A DNA stretch of 64,000 nucleotides from Mucilaginibacter paludis DSM 18603 (GTDB lineage Bacteria; Bacteroidota; Bacteroidia; Sphingobacteriales; Sphingobacteriaceae). The stretch covers positions 6,994,877-7,058,876 of the forward strand of contig NZ_CM001403.1 of assembly GCF_000166195.2 (NCBI RefSeq). The letters run 5' to 3'. Position numbers and translations under genes: made by a program. The notes below the pieces were generated by a model. That model did not search any database. It saw only the letters and a list, made by a program, of their open reading frames with translations, and was not told where the DNA came from. Positions 15,398 to 24,571 of the stretch are shown here, piece after piece. Numbering within the stretch: position 1 is the stretch's first letter; every line of letters starts with the position of its first letter.

Positions 15398-18289
15398 ATG
15401 ACTATTATTGAAGAATTTACCAGCATTGTTGAGCGCGAAGGGGAAGCGGAGCTAATTCCGTTTTTGCAGCGATTGGATAAGCAGCACAAGAAAGAACTGG
15501 TACCGGTTTTAAAAAAGCTTTATAAAGCATACTCTGCTTATAGCCAGGAAGGAGGCACAACTACCTTTAGACCAAAATGGACCGACCCGCAACGCATTAT
15601 ACTGGGTGTTGCAGGTTTTGTTTGCCATACCCGGAAAGATTTTGAGCAAGGTAATTCGGGCGTTATTAACAAACAAACTTTAGATACCATTTTACCTTGG
15701 TATTGCCCTAATTGGTTTAGTGATTTTATAAATAATTATGCCAATCAAAACTTTACGCCTTATGCTTTAAATTACGATTGGTATATGGAGCTGGTGGAGC
15801 AGCAATATGTAAGGGAATCGCCTTTGGTAATTTCGAGGATATTACCAAGTTATATCTTTAAGGTTTTACCCAGGGCACATGAATATGTCCCTGAAAATTT
15901 GCTACAGCGAGACATTACTTTACATGAGCATTTCTGGTATCTATTCAAGCATGAGTCGGGGATTAATTTGAGCGACCGGTATATCAACTTACCCGAGAAA
16001 ACCAAAGATGGGTTATGGATTGATGCTATTAAGAAATATACCAGCGAAAACAGAATTGACCGTAAACGGCTTTTGAACGAATCGCTTAAGGCAAGTAACA
16101 ATAATTTTAATCAGGGATTGTCGGGCTGGTTTATCGAATTATTCGTCAAACTTGAACCAACAAAGGCAGAAATTATAGAGTTACAGGAAGAGTTATATCA
16201 GATACTCAATTCGCCGCACAGTAAGGTGGTTAATACATCTTCCAGATATTTAAAAGATTTGACGGATGAAAAAGACTTTTTAGTTGATGCTTACCTGGAT
16301 TATGCTGCCTTATTGCTAACATCAGAGTCTAAAGCTATTGTTGTTACTGCGTTAACAACCTTAGATAAGTTGGCCAAAAAGCATCCAGCACGGCAGGAGC
16401 AAATCTGCATGATTGCCTGCCAGGCCTTTATACACCAAGACAATAGCATACAGCTAAGGGCTGCCAAGCTGATACAGAAATTTGGGGATACAAGCTCCGG
16501 AAGTATGAAAGAAAGCCTTGAGGCTTATGGTGATGCCTTGTTTTCTGAAGCACGCAATGTTTTAAATGATTTTTTAAAAGAGTTTATAAGCGATGATGCT
16601 TTAACCGAGGATGATTTAACCGATACCGGGTCGGATTTTCCTGAGATCCGGATGCCCGAAACCTTTGATGAATTTGTGTTTTTAGCCAGCCAGTCATTTG
16701 ATCAAAACGAAACTTATCATTTTGATTTGTTGCCAGCCTCTGTGCTGAAATTTCAAAACGAAATGACGGCGGGTAATATTTTGAAGCTGATGCCCGCTTT
16801 TCAGCGTGCCTATCAAATAATAAAGGGCGACTGGACAATTAACAGAGGTTATTTAGACGATATGCTGGCTACCTTTTTTGTAAGCTTTGGCCAGCTTTTG
16901 CTCAGTAATAAGGCTACAGCCGATGAACCTGCCAGCCCGGTGTATCAGGCCTTAGCCGATTTAGAGAACGGAAGGAACACTTACCAAATTAAGGCTGGCG
17001 GCATAAAGGGCTGGGATATCCGTTCGCGTTCGTTGGGGTATAAACCGCATAAACATATTTTGCTGAATGCTTTTTTTATGCTGGAGAAAAAAATCAGCCT
17101 ACCCTTGCTGTCTACCCCAACCCACCAACCTTGTTGGGTTTCTGCAACTGCGCTGATTGAGCGTTTAAGCCAATACCAGCGGGCTCATGTTATGCCTGGA
17201 GATATGGATCTTCAGATTGCCATAGCCCGCTGCTTTCCGGGCAACCTGGCGGAGGCAATCAGGTTAGCTAACGAAAACCTTACTGGAGAATACCGCGAAC
17301 TTATGGGCTTGGTTTTGGGTGAAGATCAGCATCCTAAAGATAGTTACAAACTCAAGTTGGCCTGGCTTGTTGCCGGGATCTCTAAATCTTCGCCGGATAT
17401 TGACCCCCAATGGGCTTCATTTTCCAGTTTACCAGATCGGTATCTTAACGGTGAGTTTGAGTGGGACTCGTTAGTGGAAGATTACGTTTGGCAGCGGTAT
17501 GATTACAAATTAGGTAAGAACGTAGACGTGCCAGCCAAAAGAAAAATTATCAGAATCAGTTTCGGTGATAAACAAAAAAAGACGTCTGCGTTTAAAACGG
17601 TATTGAGCAAAATACTTCCTGATCAAAAGGGCGTTGAACCATCAGTTTACGCTTATACCGAACTCAAATTGGAATATATATCCGCTGAGCATAATGATAT
17701 TAAACGCCTGCTTTACCTGCTTCCGCAACAGCCGGATATTTTAATTGCCCATATTATTGATAAGGGTTTACTATATGGCGATTTTTCGAGCGCAGATGAT
17801 AAGAAATTAATCACCTATACGCTTGAGGCTCTTTTAACTTTAAAGTACCGGCCCGGCAGTATGTCGAAATTATTAATCGCATCTTGTATGCTCAGTAACG
17901 ATAAAACGGTACGGACCTATGCCGCGGAATTATGGATTAAAGGCGTAACCGAAGCAGCGATAGATAGCGGCTCAATTGGCAAGATCATCGGCAAGCACGA
18001 ATGCATTGAGCTTGCACCCTTAAAGCGTTTTACCGACCTGGCTATTTCAAACATGTATCAAATATCACCGCAGCATAACCTGGCATTAGAAAGTTTGTTA
18101 GCATGCTGTATAAAACAAATGAACGATTTGCCAATCAGCGGCTGCAAAAAGCTTTTAGAAATTTACACCGAGGTTTTAGTTACGAATAAAAGTGCTGTAA
18201 CAAACCCCAGTGTTATTGCGCGTTTAAATGCCTGGGAAGCTACAGAAACATTAAAAAAGGTGATTCAAAAAATGAAGAATTTGGGATGA
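15398..18289 (+). CDS. Large helical-repeat protein, DUF6493-like (963 aa)
   Basis: The ATG at 15398 lies seven bases past the SWIM stop codon. The 963-aa product is rich in alpha-helical, HEAT-like segments (for example ALTTLDKLAKKHPARQEQI around residue 310, and LAISNMYQISPQHN near the end). It has no membrane segment or catalytic motif I can identify. Its partner and size agree with the DUF6493 family of Bacteroidota, recalled and not tested by search. It probably works as a scaffold with the SWIM protein. The stop at 18287 is followed by an A/T-rich gap. Confidence 0.75.
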   Translation: MTIIEEFTSIVEREGEAELIPFLQRLDKQHKKELVPVLKKLYKAYSAYSQEGGTTTFRPKWTDPQRIILGVAGFVCHTRKDFEQGNSGVINKQTLDTILPWYCPNWFSDFINNYANQNFTPYALNYDWYMELVEQQYVRESPLVISRILPSYIFKVLPRAHEYVPENLLQRDITLHEHFWYLFKHESGINLSDRYINLPEKTKDGLWIDAIKKYTSENRIDRKRLLNESLKASNNNFNQGLSGWFIELFVKLEPTKAEIIELQEELYQILNSPHSKVVNTSSRYLKDLTDEKDFLVDAYLDYAALLLTSESKAIVVTALTTLDKLAKKHPARQEQICMIACQAFIHQDNSIQLRAAKLIQKFGDTSSGSMKESLEAYGDALFSEARNVLNDFLKEFISDDALTEDDLTDTGSDFPEIRMPETFDEFVFLASQSFDQNETYHFDLLPASVLKFQNEMTAGNILKLMPAFQRAYQIIKGDWTINRGYLDDMLATFFVSFGQLLLSNKATADEPASPVYQALADLENGRNTYQIKAGGIKGWDIRSRSLGYKPHKHILLNAFFMLEKKISLPLLSTPTHQPCWVSATALIERLSQYQRAHVMPGDMDLQIAIARCFPGNLAEAIRLANENLTGEYRELMGLVLGEDQHPKDSYKLKLAWLVAGISKSSPDIDPQWASFSSLPDRYLNGEFEWDSLVEDYVWQRYDYKLGKNVDVPAKRKIIRISFGDKQKKTSAFKTVLSKILPDQKGVEPSVYAYTELKLEYISAEHNDIKRLLYLLPQQPDILIAHIIDKGLLYGDFSSADDKKLITYTLEALLTLKYRPGSMSKLLIASCMLSNDKTVRTYAAELWIKGVTEAAIDSGSIGKIIGKHECIELAPLKRFTDLAISNMYQISPQHNLALESLLACCIKQMNDLPISGCKKLLEIYTEVLVTNKSAVTNPSVIARLNAWEATETLKKVIQKMKNLG

Positions 18290-18781
18290 AAAAATCAGTA
18301 TGTTTTGGCCGAATAGCCTTTTTTAAAAATATCGCTGCGTAAACACCAGCAATAGAAATTGTTTTTTTGGGCTTTTATTATAGGTTACTCATAACTATAA
18401 ATTAAGCAAAAATAGCAATTACTTACAATTTACATAGCTTTTATCTTCAAAATACATAGCTTAAACTTACAATTTACATAGATTTTAGGTACTTAGATAC
18501 AAGCATCCTCCATTAGGACTTCCATGTTTAAAGCAAAAAGGAAATGGGTTTGCAAGGGATGGGTATTCTATATAATCCGGCCAACGGTAAAATCAAACTT
18601 GTTGTAGCAAAAGGATATCAAAGTTACTATGCCGACTGTTGAGGTTTGTACGCTAATTGAATGACTGCCTTATATGTTGCGGTTAATCCGATGGCTTAAA
18701 CAAGTGAGGTAACCGCGCCGACTTATACGGCTGGATTTTCTGCATCTTCGTTAATTTATTGCGGGTTAAACCTTTGCCCGG
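18290..18781. other. Intergenic region with a short direct repeat
   Basis: The 17-mer acttacaatttacatag occurs at 18421-18437 and 18465-18481, with a related 'aatacatagc' between them. No ORF, RNA gene or terminator is evident in these 490 bases, which separate two convergent genes. Confidence 0.6.
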
Positions 18782-19561
18782 TTAATAAGATAATTTAAAG
18801 CTTTTGCCTGCTACAAATTCGCCCTTTGTTTCAGTTATTTTAATCTTTTGATCTTCTGTAAAACCTAAGGTTTGCCCGTGTTTTAAATTAACATTGCTTA
18901 ACAGCAGATAGTGGCTTGTCAGAAAAAGCATGTCTTGAAGCTCAACAAAAGGCCGGTTTGATTGGAGTATTTCAATTTCGTTTTTACCAAAAGCCAGCAG
19001 GCCATAAGTGTAGGCATTGCGCTTTTCGTTTATTGTACGGTAGCCAAAATAAATCCAGAGGTTTAGGGGTAGGGCATCATCAGTCATTAACTGAGCTATA
19101 TTTAAATAACTTTGAGTAGGTATGAGTAATGATTGGACGCCCATATAAACGCCGATTGCAGCAGCCGTTGTTCTTAACGCGGCGCAAATTAGCTGGGTGA
19201 GCAGCTTAAATCGTTTAACGGCATCTAAAGAGCCTCCTGTTAACGCTATAATCAGGTGTGCCTGATGGTCTTTTAAATCCGCGACAGCGTTCGGCCAGTT
19301 ATAGCTGTACTGTGCGGTTCCCTCAATATCCTCTGCCGGAATTGGCTTATCTATATTCATTAGGGCAATGTTTTCTCCATCAGCTTCTAATGCAGCAGCC
19401 ATATCATCTCCCTTTGCCTCCGCAAACACGCCATAGTACAGCTTGTAATCGTCAATAAAATTTTGATACGAAAAAGAATCTTTATCTGCCAGGGGTATCA
19501 TCGCAATTACCATTTCTGGCGTTGCTTTAGGTTTAGTAAAAAGCGTTTTTAGTACCCCCAT
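18782..19561 (-). CDS. DUF4261-domain protein
   Basis: This 259-aa cytosolic protein begins MGVLKTLFTKPKATPEMVIAMIPL at ATG 19561. The pattern around LIPTQSYLNIAQLMTDDALPLNLWIYFGYR and the C-terminal YTYGLLAFGKNEIEIL fits the DUF4261 family. Function is unknown; members have been noted near polymorphic toxin and immunity genes. It is divergent from the GNAT-like/XRE pair, and the 196-bp gap between them holds an inverted repeat (19676-19692). There is no sign of disruption. Confidence 0.75.
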   Translation of the reverse strand: MGVLKTLFTKPKATPEMVIAMIPLADKDSFSYQNFIDDYKLYYGVFAEAKGDDMAAALEADGENIALMNIDKPIPAEDIEGTAQYSYNWPNAVADLKDHQAHLIIALTGGSLDAVKRFKLLTQLICAALRTTAAAIGVYMGVQSLLIPTQSYLNIAQLMTDDALPLNLWIYFGYRTINEKRNAYTYGLLAFGKNEIEILQSNRPFVELQDMLFLTSHYLLLSNVNLKHGQTLGFTEDQKIKITETKGEFVAGKSFKLSY

Positions 19562-19675
19562 TAGTTTAATTTATTTAACGGCGCAAATTAAATAATTTGT
19601 ACCATATGGAGTTACTGAGGGGGCGCTTGTACAATTGGGAAAAAAACATTTTTATGTTAAATTTAAGTGCTATAC

Positions 19676-19692
19676 TGGTACGATTTGTACCA
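19676..19692. promoter_or_regulatory. Inverted repeat, candidate operator of the GNAT/XRE pair
   Basis: TGGTAC-GATTT-GTACCA is a perfect six-base dyad 65 bp ahead of the ATG at 19758. A lone half-site GTACCA also occurs at 19599-19604. Position before a gene pair that encodes an XRE-type regulator suggests an operator; binding is not shown. Confidence 0.5.
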
Positions 19693-19757
19693 ACAGAATG
19701 TTTTTCGTATTTTTATATAGGTCATAAAATCGCATCATATGAAGTATAGGTGTTAAA

Positions 19758-20279
19758 ATGAAAGTTAAAATAATAAAGGTAATCACCGCTGAAGAAGTGG
19801 TTGCTTTGATAAAAAAGGGTACAGTAGCAGAAATGCCATCCATTCAGCAAGGCTGGCGGTTTAATTTTGATAAAGAGTTAAAGAAATTAAAAAATGCCAC
19901 TGGTTATCTTTTAGTAACGGAAGAAAGCCCGGATATTATTGAAGGGTGTATGATTTTTCAGTTAATAGATAAAAAAGCACCGTATATGGCTTTTGTGGAG
20001 GTTGCCCCTCACAATAAAAAGGATAATAGAAAATATGAGCGGGTAGCGGGTTGCTTAATAGCTTACGCTTATCAGTTAAGTATTACGCAAGGCTGGGAGC
20101 ATTTTAAAGGTTATCTGCAATTTGATGTGCTGGAGCAGAACAAAGAAGATGAAACAAAGTTAATGAGCATTTATTCATCCAAATACCATGCAAAACGTGT
20201 GGGGCAAACTACTACGATGGTGATTGTGGATGAGGACGGAGAGGAGCTGGTTGCCGAGTATCTACAGGCGCCTAAATGA
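19758..20279 (+). CDS. GNAT-like protein, probable toxin-like partner of the XRE gene
   Basis: The 173-aa product has a GNAT-type layout. Strands GYLLVTEESPDIIEGCMIFQLI and YMAFVEVAPHN are followed by YERVAGCLIAYAYQLS, which resembles the acetyl-CoA-binding motif A and its helix. LQFDVLEQNKEDETKLMSIYSS..A follows as the next strand and helix. The canonical R/Q-x-x-G-x-G/A loop is only loosely matched, so the enzyme call is tentative. The stop overlaps the start of an XRE-type gene by four bases (ATGA at 20276), the coupled order of toxin then antitoxin. Acetyl-CoA-dependent toxins that block tRNA or translation are one possibility. Confidence 0.55.
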   Translation: MKVKIIKVITAEEVVALIKKGTVAEMPSIQQGWRFNFDKELKKLKNATGYLLVTEESPDIIEGCMIFQLIDKKAPYMAFVEVAPHNKKDNRKYERVAGCLIAYAYQLSITQGWEHFKGYLQFDVLEQNKEDETKLMSIYSSKYHAKRVGQTTTMVIVDEDGEELVAEYLQAPK

Positions 20280-20815
20280 TAAAAAAGATGAGCACAACAA
20301 AAAAAGATAAACAACTTCGAGAATATAGCTCCATGGTGACAGAGGTAACTATAGGACCTCATGACGGAAATAAACGGAGTAAGGCTAAAGCGGATGAAAT
20401 GGCCGCCTTGGCCAAACTTCATCACAGCAAGCGGTCGCCCCAACGAATATTAAAAAATGCCATGTTAGCTGTACAATATCGAATGGAACATTATCTGCAA
20501 GATGATACGGTTTCATTTGAAAACACTTGTACGATTGAATATTTTGTAACAGATTTTCTCAAAGTATTGGGGATCAATAAAACAGCCTTTGCAGGTTTTA
20601 TTGAAATAGATGGGGCTAATCTGAATAAATACTATCGCGGCGACCGGAAATTTAACACAGAGTTAGCTTTAAAGTTCGGCCACTTCTTTCATACTCCGGC
20701 AGATCTGTGGCTTAAAATTCAGATCAAAAATGAATTAATTGCGTTGCAGAAAGAAAAACAAGCGGATGAGAAATACATCAAATATGATTATGAAAAGCTA
20801 TTACAGATAGCCTAA
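20276..20815 (+). CDS. XRE/HigA-like helix-turn-helix protein, candidate antitoxin
   Basis: This 179-aa protein starts at ATG 20276, overlapping the preceding stop (a second ATG lies at 20288). The C-terminal part matches HigA-like helix-turn-helix domains: TDFLKVLGINKTAFAGFI, then DGANLNKYYRGDRKFNTELALKFGHFF and HTPADLWLKIQ. The first 85 residues are basic and Lys-rich and have no known domain; they could be the toxin-binding part. It would repress the pair through the dyad at 19676-19692. Confidence 0.7.
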   Translation: MIKKMSTTKKDKQLREYSSMVTEVTIGPHDGNKRSKAKADEMAALAKLHHSKRSPQRILKNAMLAVQYRMEHYLQDDTVSFENTCTIEYFVTDFLKVLGINKTAFAGFIEIDGANLNKYYRGDRKFNTELALKFGHFFHTPADLWLKIQIKNELIALQKEKQADEKYIKYDYEKLLQIA

Positions 20816-21039
20816 ACATTACTTGACTATTGAGGCATGTTGCTATTAAGGCTTATAATATTTGATGCTTTAGCCGATTTTCCTGATTTCAGGTTTGCTA
20901 ATATTGTTTTCGATGATGCAAAAATGGCCTTGCTTAACATCATGGACAATGGGACGCGGCAGGGTAGGGGCCGTTAAATAAAACATCGCCAAAAACTCGC
21001 TTTCGGGGATGTTTCAACATTATTGTATAATGACGTGCT

Positions 21040-21215
21040 GTTAAGTTATTGATTGTCAATGCTGAATTTTTCTCCGTCATGTCATTACGACGCGCGGAGG
21101 AACCTTTTGCGCGCGATAAGTATGCAGCATATCTGGTGTGCTGATTGTCAATCGCTTATTTGCGTTAATATCAGTATTCTTAATTTACACCATCGGCCCG
21201 CTCAAACACCGCGGG
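21040..21215. repeat. Dispersed composite repeat (GATTGTCAATG / CAGTATTCTTAATTTA type)
   Basis: The motifs 'taagttattgattgtcaatg', 'gtcattacgacgcgcggagg', 'ccttttgcgcgcgataagta', 'cagtattcttaatttaca' and 'catcggcccgctcaa' occur in this order. Close relatives are at 50593-51003 and 63648-63733. An inverse copy is split by a 384-bp insert at 44411-44794. Confidence 0.75.
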
Positions 21216-21220
21216 AAGAA

Positions 21221-21400
21221 GCCCCACCCAATCCTCCCCGGTAGGGATGGCTTTAAAAAAAAGAATAAAAGTCTCCCCAACCGGGGGAGATTATGCACTG
21301 TGTTTGTTTTTTTGGTGTGCATGAGAGCTTACGCTGTTTAGAGGGGGCAGTTTGTTTTAGTGTGCATGAGCGATACGCGGTTAGAGGGGGCTTATGCATC
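21221..21400. repeat. Dispersed repeat (GCCCCACCCAATCCTCCCCGG type)
   Basis: This runs gaagccccacccaatcctcc, then 'ccggtagggatggcttta', 'gtctccccaaccgggggaga', 'ttatgcactg', 'tttttttggtgtgcatgag' and 'agagggggc'. It is colinear with 6658-6835. The last part (gtgcatgag..agaggggg) is itself repeated at 21359-21392. Confidence 0.75.
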
Positions 21401-21480
21401 GAACAGTATAGAAGGTCCACACCTCATCCCTGTTTTTTTCACTTGGCCGACTTCGTTACTCCTAAACCACATCCCTCAAA

Positions 21481-22407
21481 TCAATTAAACGAATGCCGAA
21501 ATTCCAGCGGCGAAATGTTGGTTTTGGTTTTAAAAAGTTTGCTGAACGATTGCAGGTGTTCAAAGCCCAGTTCATAGGCAATTTCGCTGACGGACAGATT
21601 AGTGGTTGACAGTTTTTCTTTAGCCAGATCGATCAATTTGTTGTGCAGGTGTTGCTGTGTGCTTTGGCCGGTTAACGATTTGAGCAAACCGCTGAGGTAA
21701 CCCGGCGAGATATTTAAGGTTTCGGCAATATGAACCACCGTAGGCAGGCCCTGTTTGGCCAGGGCACCGCTGTTAAAATAGTTGGATAGGTAATCTTCCA
21801 GCCTGGTTAGCAACTCGTGGCTCGCTATTTTGCGGGTGATAAACTGGCGCTGGTAAAATCTTTCCGAATAGGTTAGCAGCAGTTCAAGCTGAGCGATGAT
21901 CACATTTTGGCTATACCGGTCTATATTGGCATTGTACTCCTGCTCAATCTGGTTGGCTATGGCCGTAAGCATGTTTTCTTCTTTATCAGACAGGTACAAC
22001 GCTTCGTTAACCGAATAGTTAAAGTACTCGTACTGTTTGATGGTTTTGGCCAATGGGGTGTTCCATAAAAAATCCGGGTGAATCAATATCATCCAGCCTT
22101 TGGGGCGTTTCGGCTCGGCTTGCTCAACCACGCTATCTATACCGAATAACTGGCCGGGCGACATAAAAAACAAAACGCCTTCGTCAAAATCACAGGCCTG
22201 GTGCCCGTATTTAAATTGGGCATGATTCATCTTTTTCAGCGAAATAGAATAAAAGTCGAAAATCAGGCTGAACGGAATTTCGGCAATAGGCAGCTTGATG
22301 TCGTCCATATGCACAATGCTGATCAGCGGATGTGCCGGATTGGGCAGGCCTGCCGCCCGGTGATACTCGGTAATGGTACTGAGGCGGAAAAGCCGGTTGC
22401 TGTTCAT
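21481..22407 (-). CDS. AraC-family transcriptional regulator
   Basis: This 308-aa protein has two helix-turn-helix motifs at its C-terminus: TVVHIAETLNISPGYLSGLLKSLTGQS, then NLSVSEIAYELGFEHLQSFSKLFKTKTNISPLEFR. The N-terminal 190 residues are a cupin-like sensory half that contains EAKIKYGHQ-type strands but no recognised ligand motif. It is the last gene of a three-gene minus-strand run after an SDR and an NmrA-type gene, 17 bp from the latter. It probably controls that run, as is common for such redox-enzyme clusters. Confidence 0.93.
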   Translation of the reverse strand: MNSNRLFRLSTITEYHRAAGLPNPAHPLISIVHMDDIKLPIAEIPFSLIFDFYSISLKKMNHAQFKYGHQACDFDEGVLFFMSPGQLFGIDSVVEQAEPKRPKGWMILIHPDFLWNTPLAKTIKQYEYFNYSVNEALYLSDKEENMLTAIANQIEQEYNANIDRYSQNVIIAQLELLLTYSERFYQRQFITRKIASHELLTRLEDYLSNYFNSGALAKQGLPTVVHIAETLNISPGYLSGLLKSLTGQSTQQHLHNKLIDLAKEKLSTTNLSVSEIAYELGFEHLQSFSKLFKTKTNISPLEFRHSFN

Positions 22408-22424
22408 AGATAAATTAAATATAC

Positions 22425-23351
22425 TTATTTTTTATGATAGGCCAGGGCAAATTCTTTGGCAAAATCGGCCAGTTTTATTTTGCCCATTTGGGCTTGGCTG
22501 CGATGGAAATTCTCCAGCGCCTTACCACTATGCATCGCTGCCTGCATTTCAACCAGGGTTTCGGCCAGTTTGCCAGGTACCCTGGCCATTTTTAGTGCTT
22601 GCAGCATTTGCTTATCGGTTAGCAGTATCCATTTTAACCAGGGTTTACCTACCGCGGTGCCAATAATGGTGGCGGCCTGGTTGCAAGTCATTTCTTCACT
22701 GCCCACATACCTGATGGTTGTTTTTTCGGGCAGTAGCAGCAACTCTTCGGCCACGGCAGAGGCAATATCCTCCGGCGATACAAAAATTATCCGGTCATCG
22801 CCGCCGTAATTCCCCATCAGCAGGCCGGTTTTGCCGGTTAGCAGGGCGCCGATACCCAGGTAGCGCAACGTCAGGAATTTCCCAATCAGCCCCTGGCCTT
22901 TGATCAGGTCTATCGATTGGTAAAAGTTAGTATAAAAAGCGGCAGGCCGCATTATGGTGAGCGATGTGTTAAGCTCCGCAAATACATCCTCTACGTTTTC
23001 ACCTTTCACCAGGTCGGCCGCCCAGCCACTCATCACCACTACGCGTTTGGTGCCGGCCTGCTTTAAGGCCCGCTCATAATTTTGTGCCATGCGGCGTAAA
23101 TATTCGCCCAGGTCGGGTTCGGTAAAACTTAAGGGTATCATGGCGTAAACCGCATCCGCGCCTGCAAAAGTGCTGCTGAGGAAAGCCACATCATTGATGG
23201 AGCCGATAGCTGGCGTAGCCCCCAAATTTTGGATAGCAGGTATTTTATCCGGGTTGCTGCTGACTACCGTTACCGAGTGCCCCTGCGCTACCAATAGCTT
23301 GGCGAGCGGCTTGCTGATGTTCCCTAACGAACCGGTTACTATGATTTTCAT
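22425..23351 (-). CDS. NmrA-like NAD(P)-binding protein
   Basis: The 308-aa protein has an N-terminal Rossmann strand MKIIVTGSLGNISKPLAKLL, with the glycine-rich loop GSLGNIS. It then has VVVMSGWAADL and the family's IMRPAAFYTNF segment. It lacks the YxxxK pair of classical SDRs, so it belongs to the atypical NmrA/TMR group, which are NADP sensors or quinone-reductase-like proteins. It sits seven bases after the upstream SDR stop and 17 bases before the AraC gene, so the three form an operon. Confidence 0.88.
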   Translation of the reverse strand: MKIIVTGSLGNISKPLAKLLVAQGHSVTVVSSNPDKIPAIQNLGATPAIGSINDVAFLSSTFAGADAVYAMIPLSFTEPDLGEYLRRMAQNYERALKQAGTKRVVVMSGWAADLVKGENVEDVFAELNTSLTIMRPAAFYTNFYQSIDLIKGQGLIGKFLTLRYLGIGALLTGKTGLLMGNYGGDDRIIFVSPEDIASAVAEELLLLPEKTTIRYVGSEEMTCNQAATIIGTAVGKPWLKWILLTDKQMLQALKMARVPGKLAETLVEMQAAMHSGKALENFHRSQAQMGKIKLADFAKEFALAYHKK

Positions 23352-23357
23352 GGTTTG

Positions 23358-24248
23358 TTATTGAGTATAAACGCCGCTTTCAATATCGGCAAGTAAGGTT
23401 GAATGGGTTGGCTGCCAGTTTAACCATTGCTGCGTTAGTTTACTCGATGCCGGGCAGTCAAGCGCGGCCATCTGGGCAAACCAGCCAAAATGTTCTGCTG
23501 CTGCTGCTGCGCTTACTGATTTAACCGGGATATCCAGTTGTTGGCCTATGGCTTCGGCTATTGTTTTTAGGGTGATGCTTTCTTCTGCGGCAGCATGATA
23601 ACGAGCATGAGGTGCGCCGCTTTCTAAAGCCAGCCGGTATAAATGGGCGGCATCAAGCCGGTGCACGGCGTTCCATTGGTTAAGGCCTTCGCCGATATAG
23701 GCAGAAACGCCTTTTTGGCGCGCGAGATTGATCAACATCGGTATAAAACCATGGTGATCGCCATGGCCATGTACCGATGGCGATAAACGGATGGCTGCCA
23801 CGCGCACGCCCAGCGCGGCTACAGCTTCGGCGGCCTGCTCAGAAGCACGCGGCCATTCCGGGTTAAAGGTGGGGATGATATCTTCGGTAGCCAGTTTTCC
23901 GGGGCGTACCAGCGCCGTGCCTGAAGTAACAATCAAAGGGCGGTTTGAACGGGCCAATACCTGGCCGATGGTTTCGATGGCTTTTTGATCTACCTCGCAT
24001 ACTTCTTTAAAGCGGGCAAAATCGTGAATAAAACCGGCATGGATTACGCCCTCTGCCGATGCGGCACCGCTGCGCAGGCTGTCCAGGTCTTCAAGGTCGC
24101 CGCGATGCACCTCGGCACCGGCCTCAATGAGTTTATTGGCTGATGCATCCGAACGGGCCAGACCTAATACCTGGTGCCCGGCACTAATTAATTCCTGCAC
24201 AATGGCAGTACCGATGAAGCCTGTGGCTCCTGTGATGAATACACGCAT
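23358..24248 (-). CDS. SDR-family NAD-dependent epimerase/oxidoreductase
   Basis: This 296-aa protein begins with the nucleotide-binding motif MRVFITGATGFIGTAIVQEL (GxxGxxG). An acidic stretch RGDLEDLDSL follows, then EGVIHAGF and LIVTSGTALV. The usual YxxxK is not present at the expected place; RASEQAAEAV stands there, as in extended SDRs of the 3-beta-HSD-like group found in Bacteroidota. The substrate is unknown. It is the first gene of the run and is preceded by a gap of about 270 bp that presumably contains the promoter. Confidence 0.88.
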   Translation of the reverse strand: MRVFITGATGFIGTAIVQELISAGHQVLGLARSDASANKLIEAGAEVHRGDLEDLDSLRSGAASAEGVIHAGFIHDFARFKEVCEVDQKAIETIGQVLARSNRPLIVTSGTALVRPGKLATEDIIPTFNPEWPRASEQAAEAVAALGVRVAAIRLSPSVHGHGDHHGFIPMLINLARQKGVSAYIGEGLNQWNAVHRLDAAHLYRLALESGAPHARYHAAAEESITLKTIAEAIGQQLDIPVKSVSAAAAAEHFGWFAQMAALDCPASSKLTQQWLNWQPTHSTLLADIESGVYTQ

Positions 24249-24521
24249 AATTAATTTGAGTTTGTTGATACAAAGATCAATTATGGAGGTTAAACTGATT
24301 TATCCAAATCTGCTTTTGGTTTAGCCAAAAGCATGATTATCGGGTTAGGGTGGTGTGGTAGGGGGGGATGAGTTAATTGGCCCTAAGGCCAGCTACTAAC
24401 GAGGTTACTCTTTAGCCGACGTTCATTTATTTTATTGGCGATGCTATTTTAAAAGCCCAGGGCACGGTAGTATACAAGGATGATTTTACGTAATACACTG
24501 CAGCAGGCAAATCTTTAAAAA

Positions 24522-24559
24522 CAAACTCCCGGGCACGTAGTTTAATGCCCGGGAGTTTG
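24522..24559 (-). terminator. Rho-independent terminator of the sialidase-like gene
   Basis: A perfect 14-pair stem (caaactcccgggca with tgcccgggagtttg) lies 13 bp beyond the stop codon at 24572. On the minus strand it is followed by TTTTT. Confidence 0.9.
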
Positions 24560-24571
24560 CATATCGAGCTA

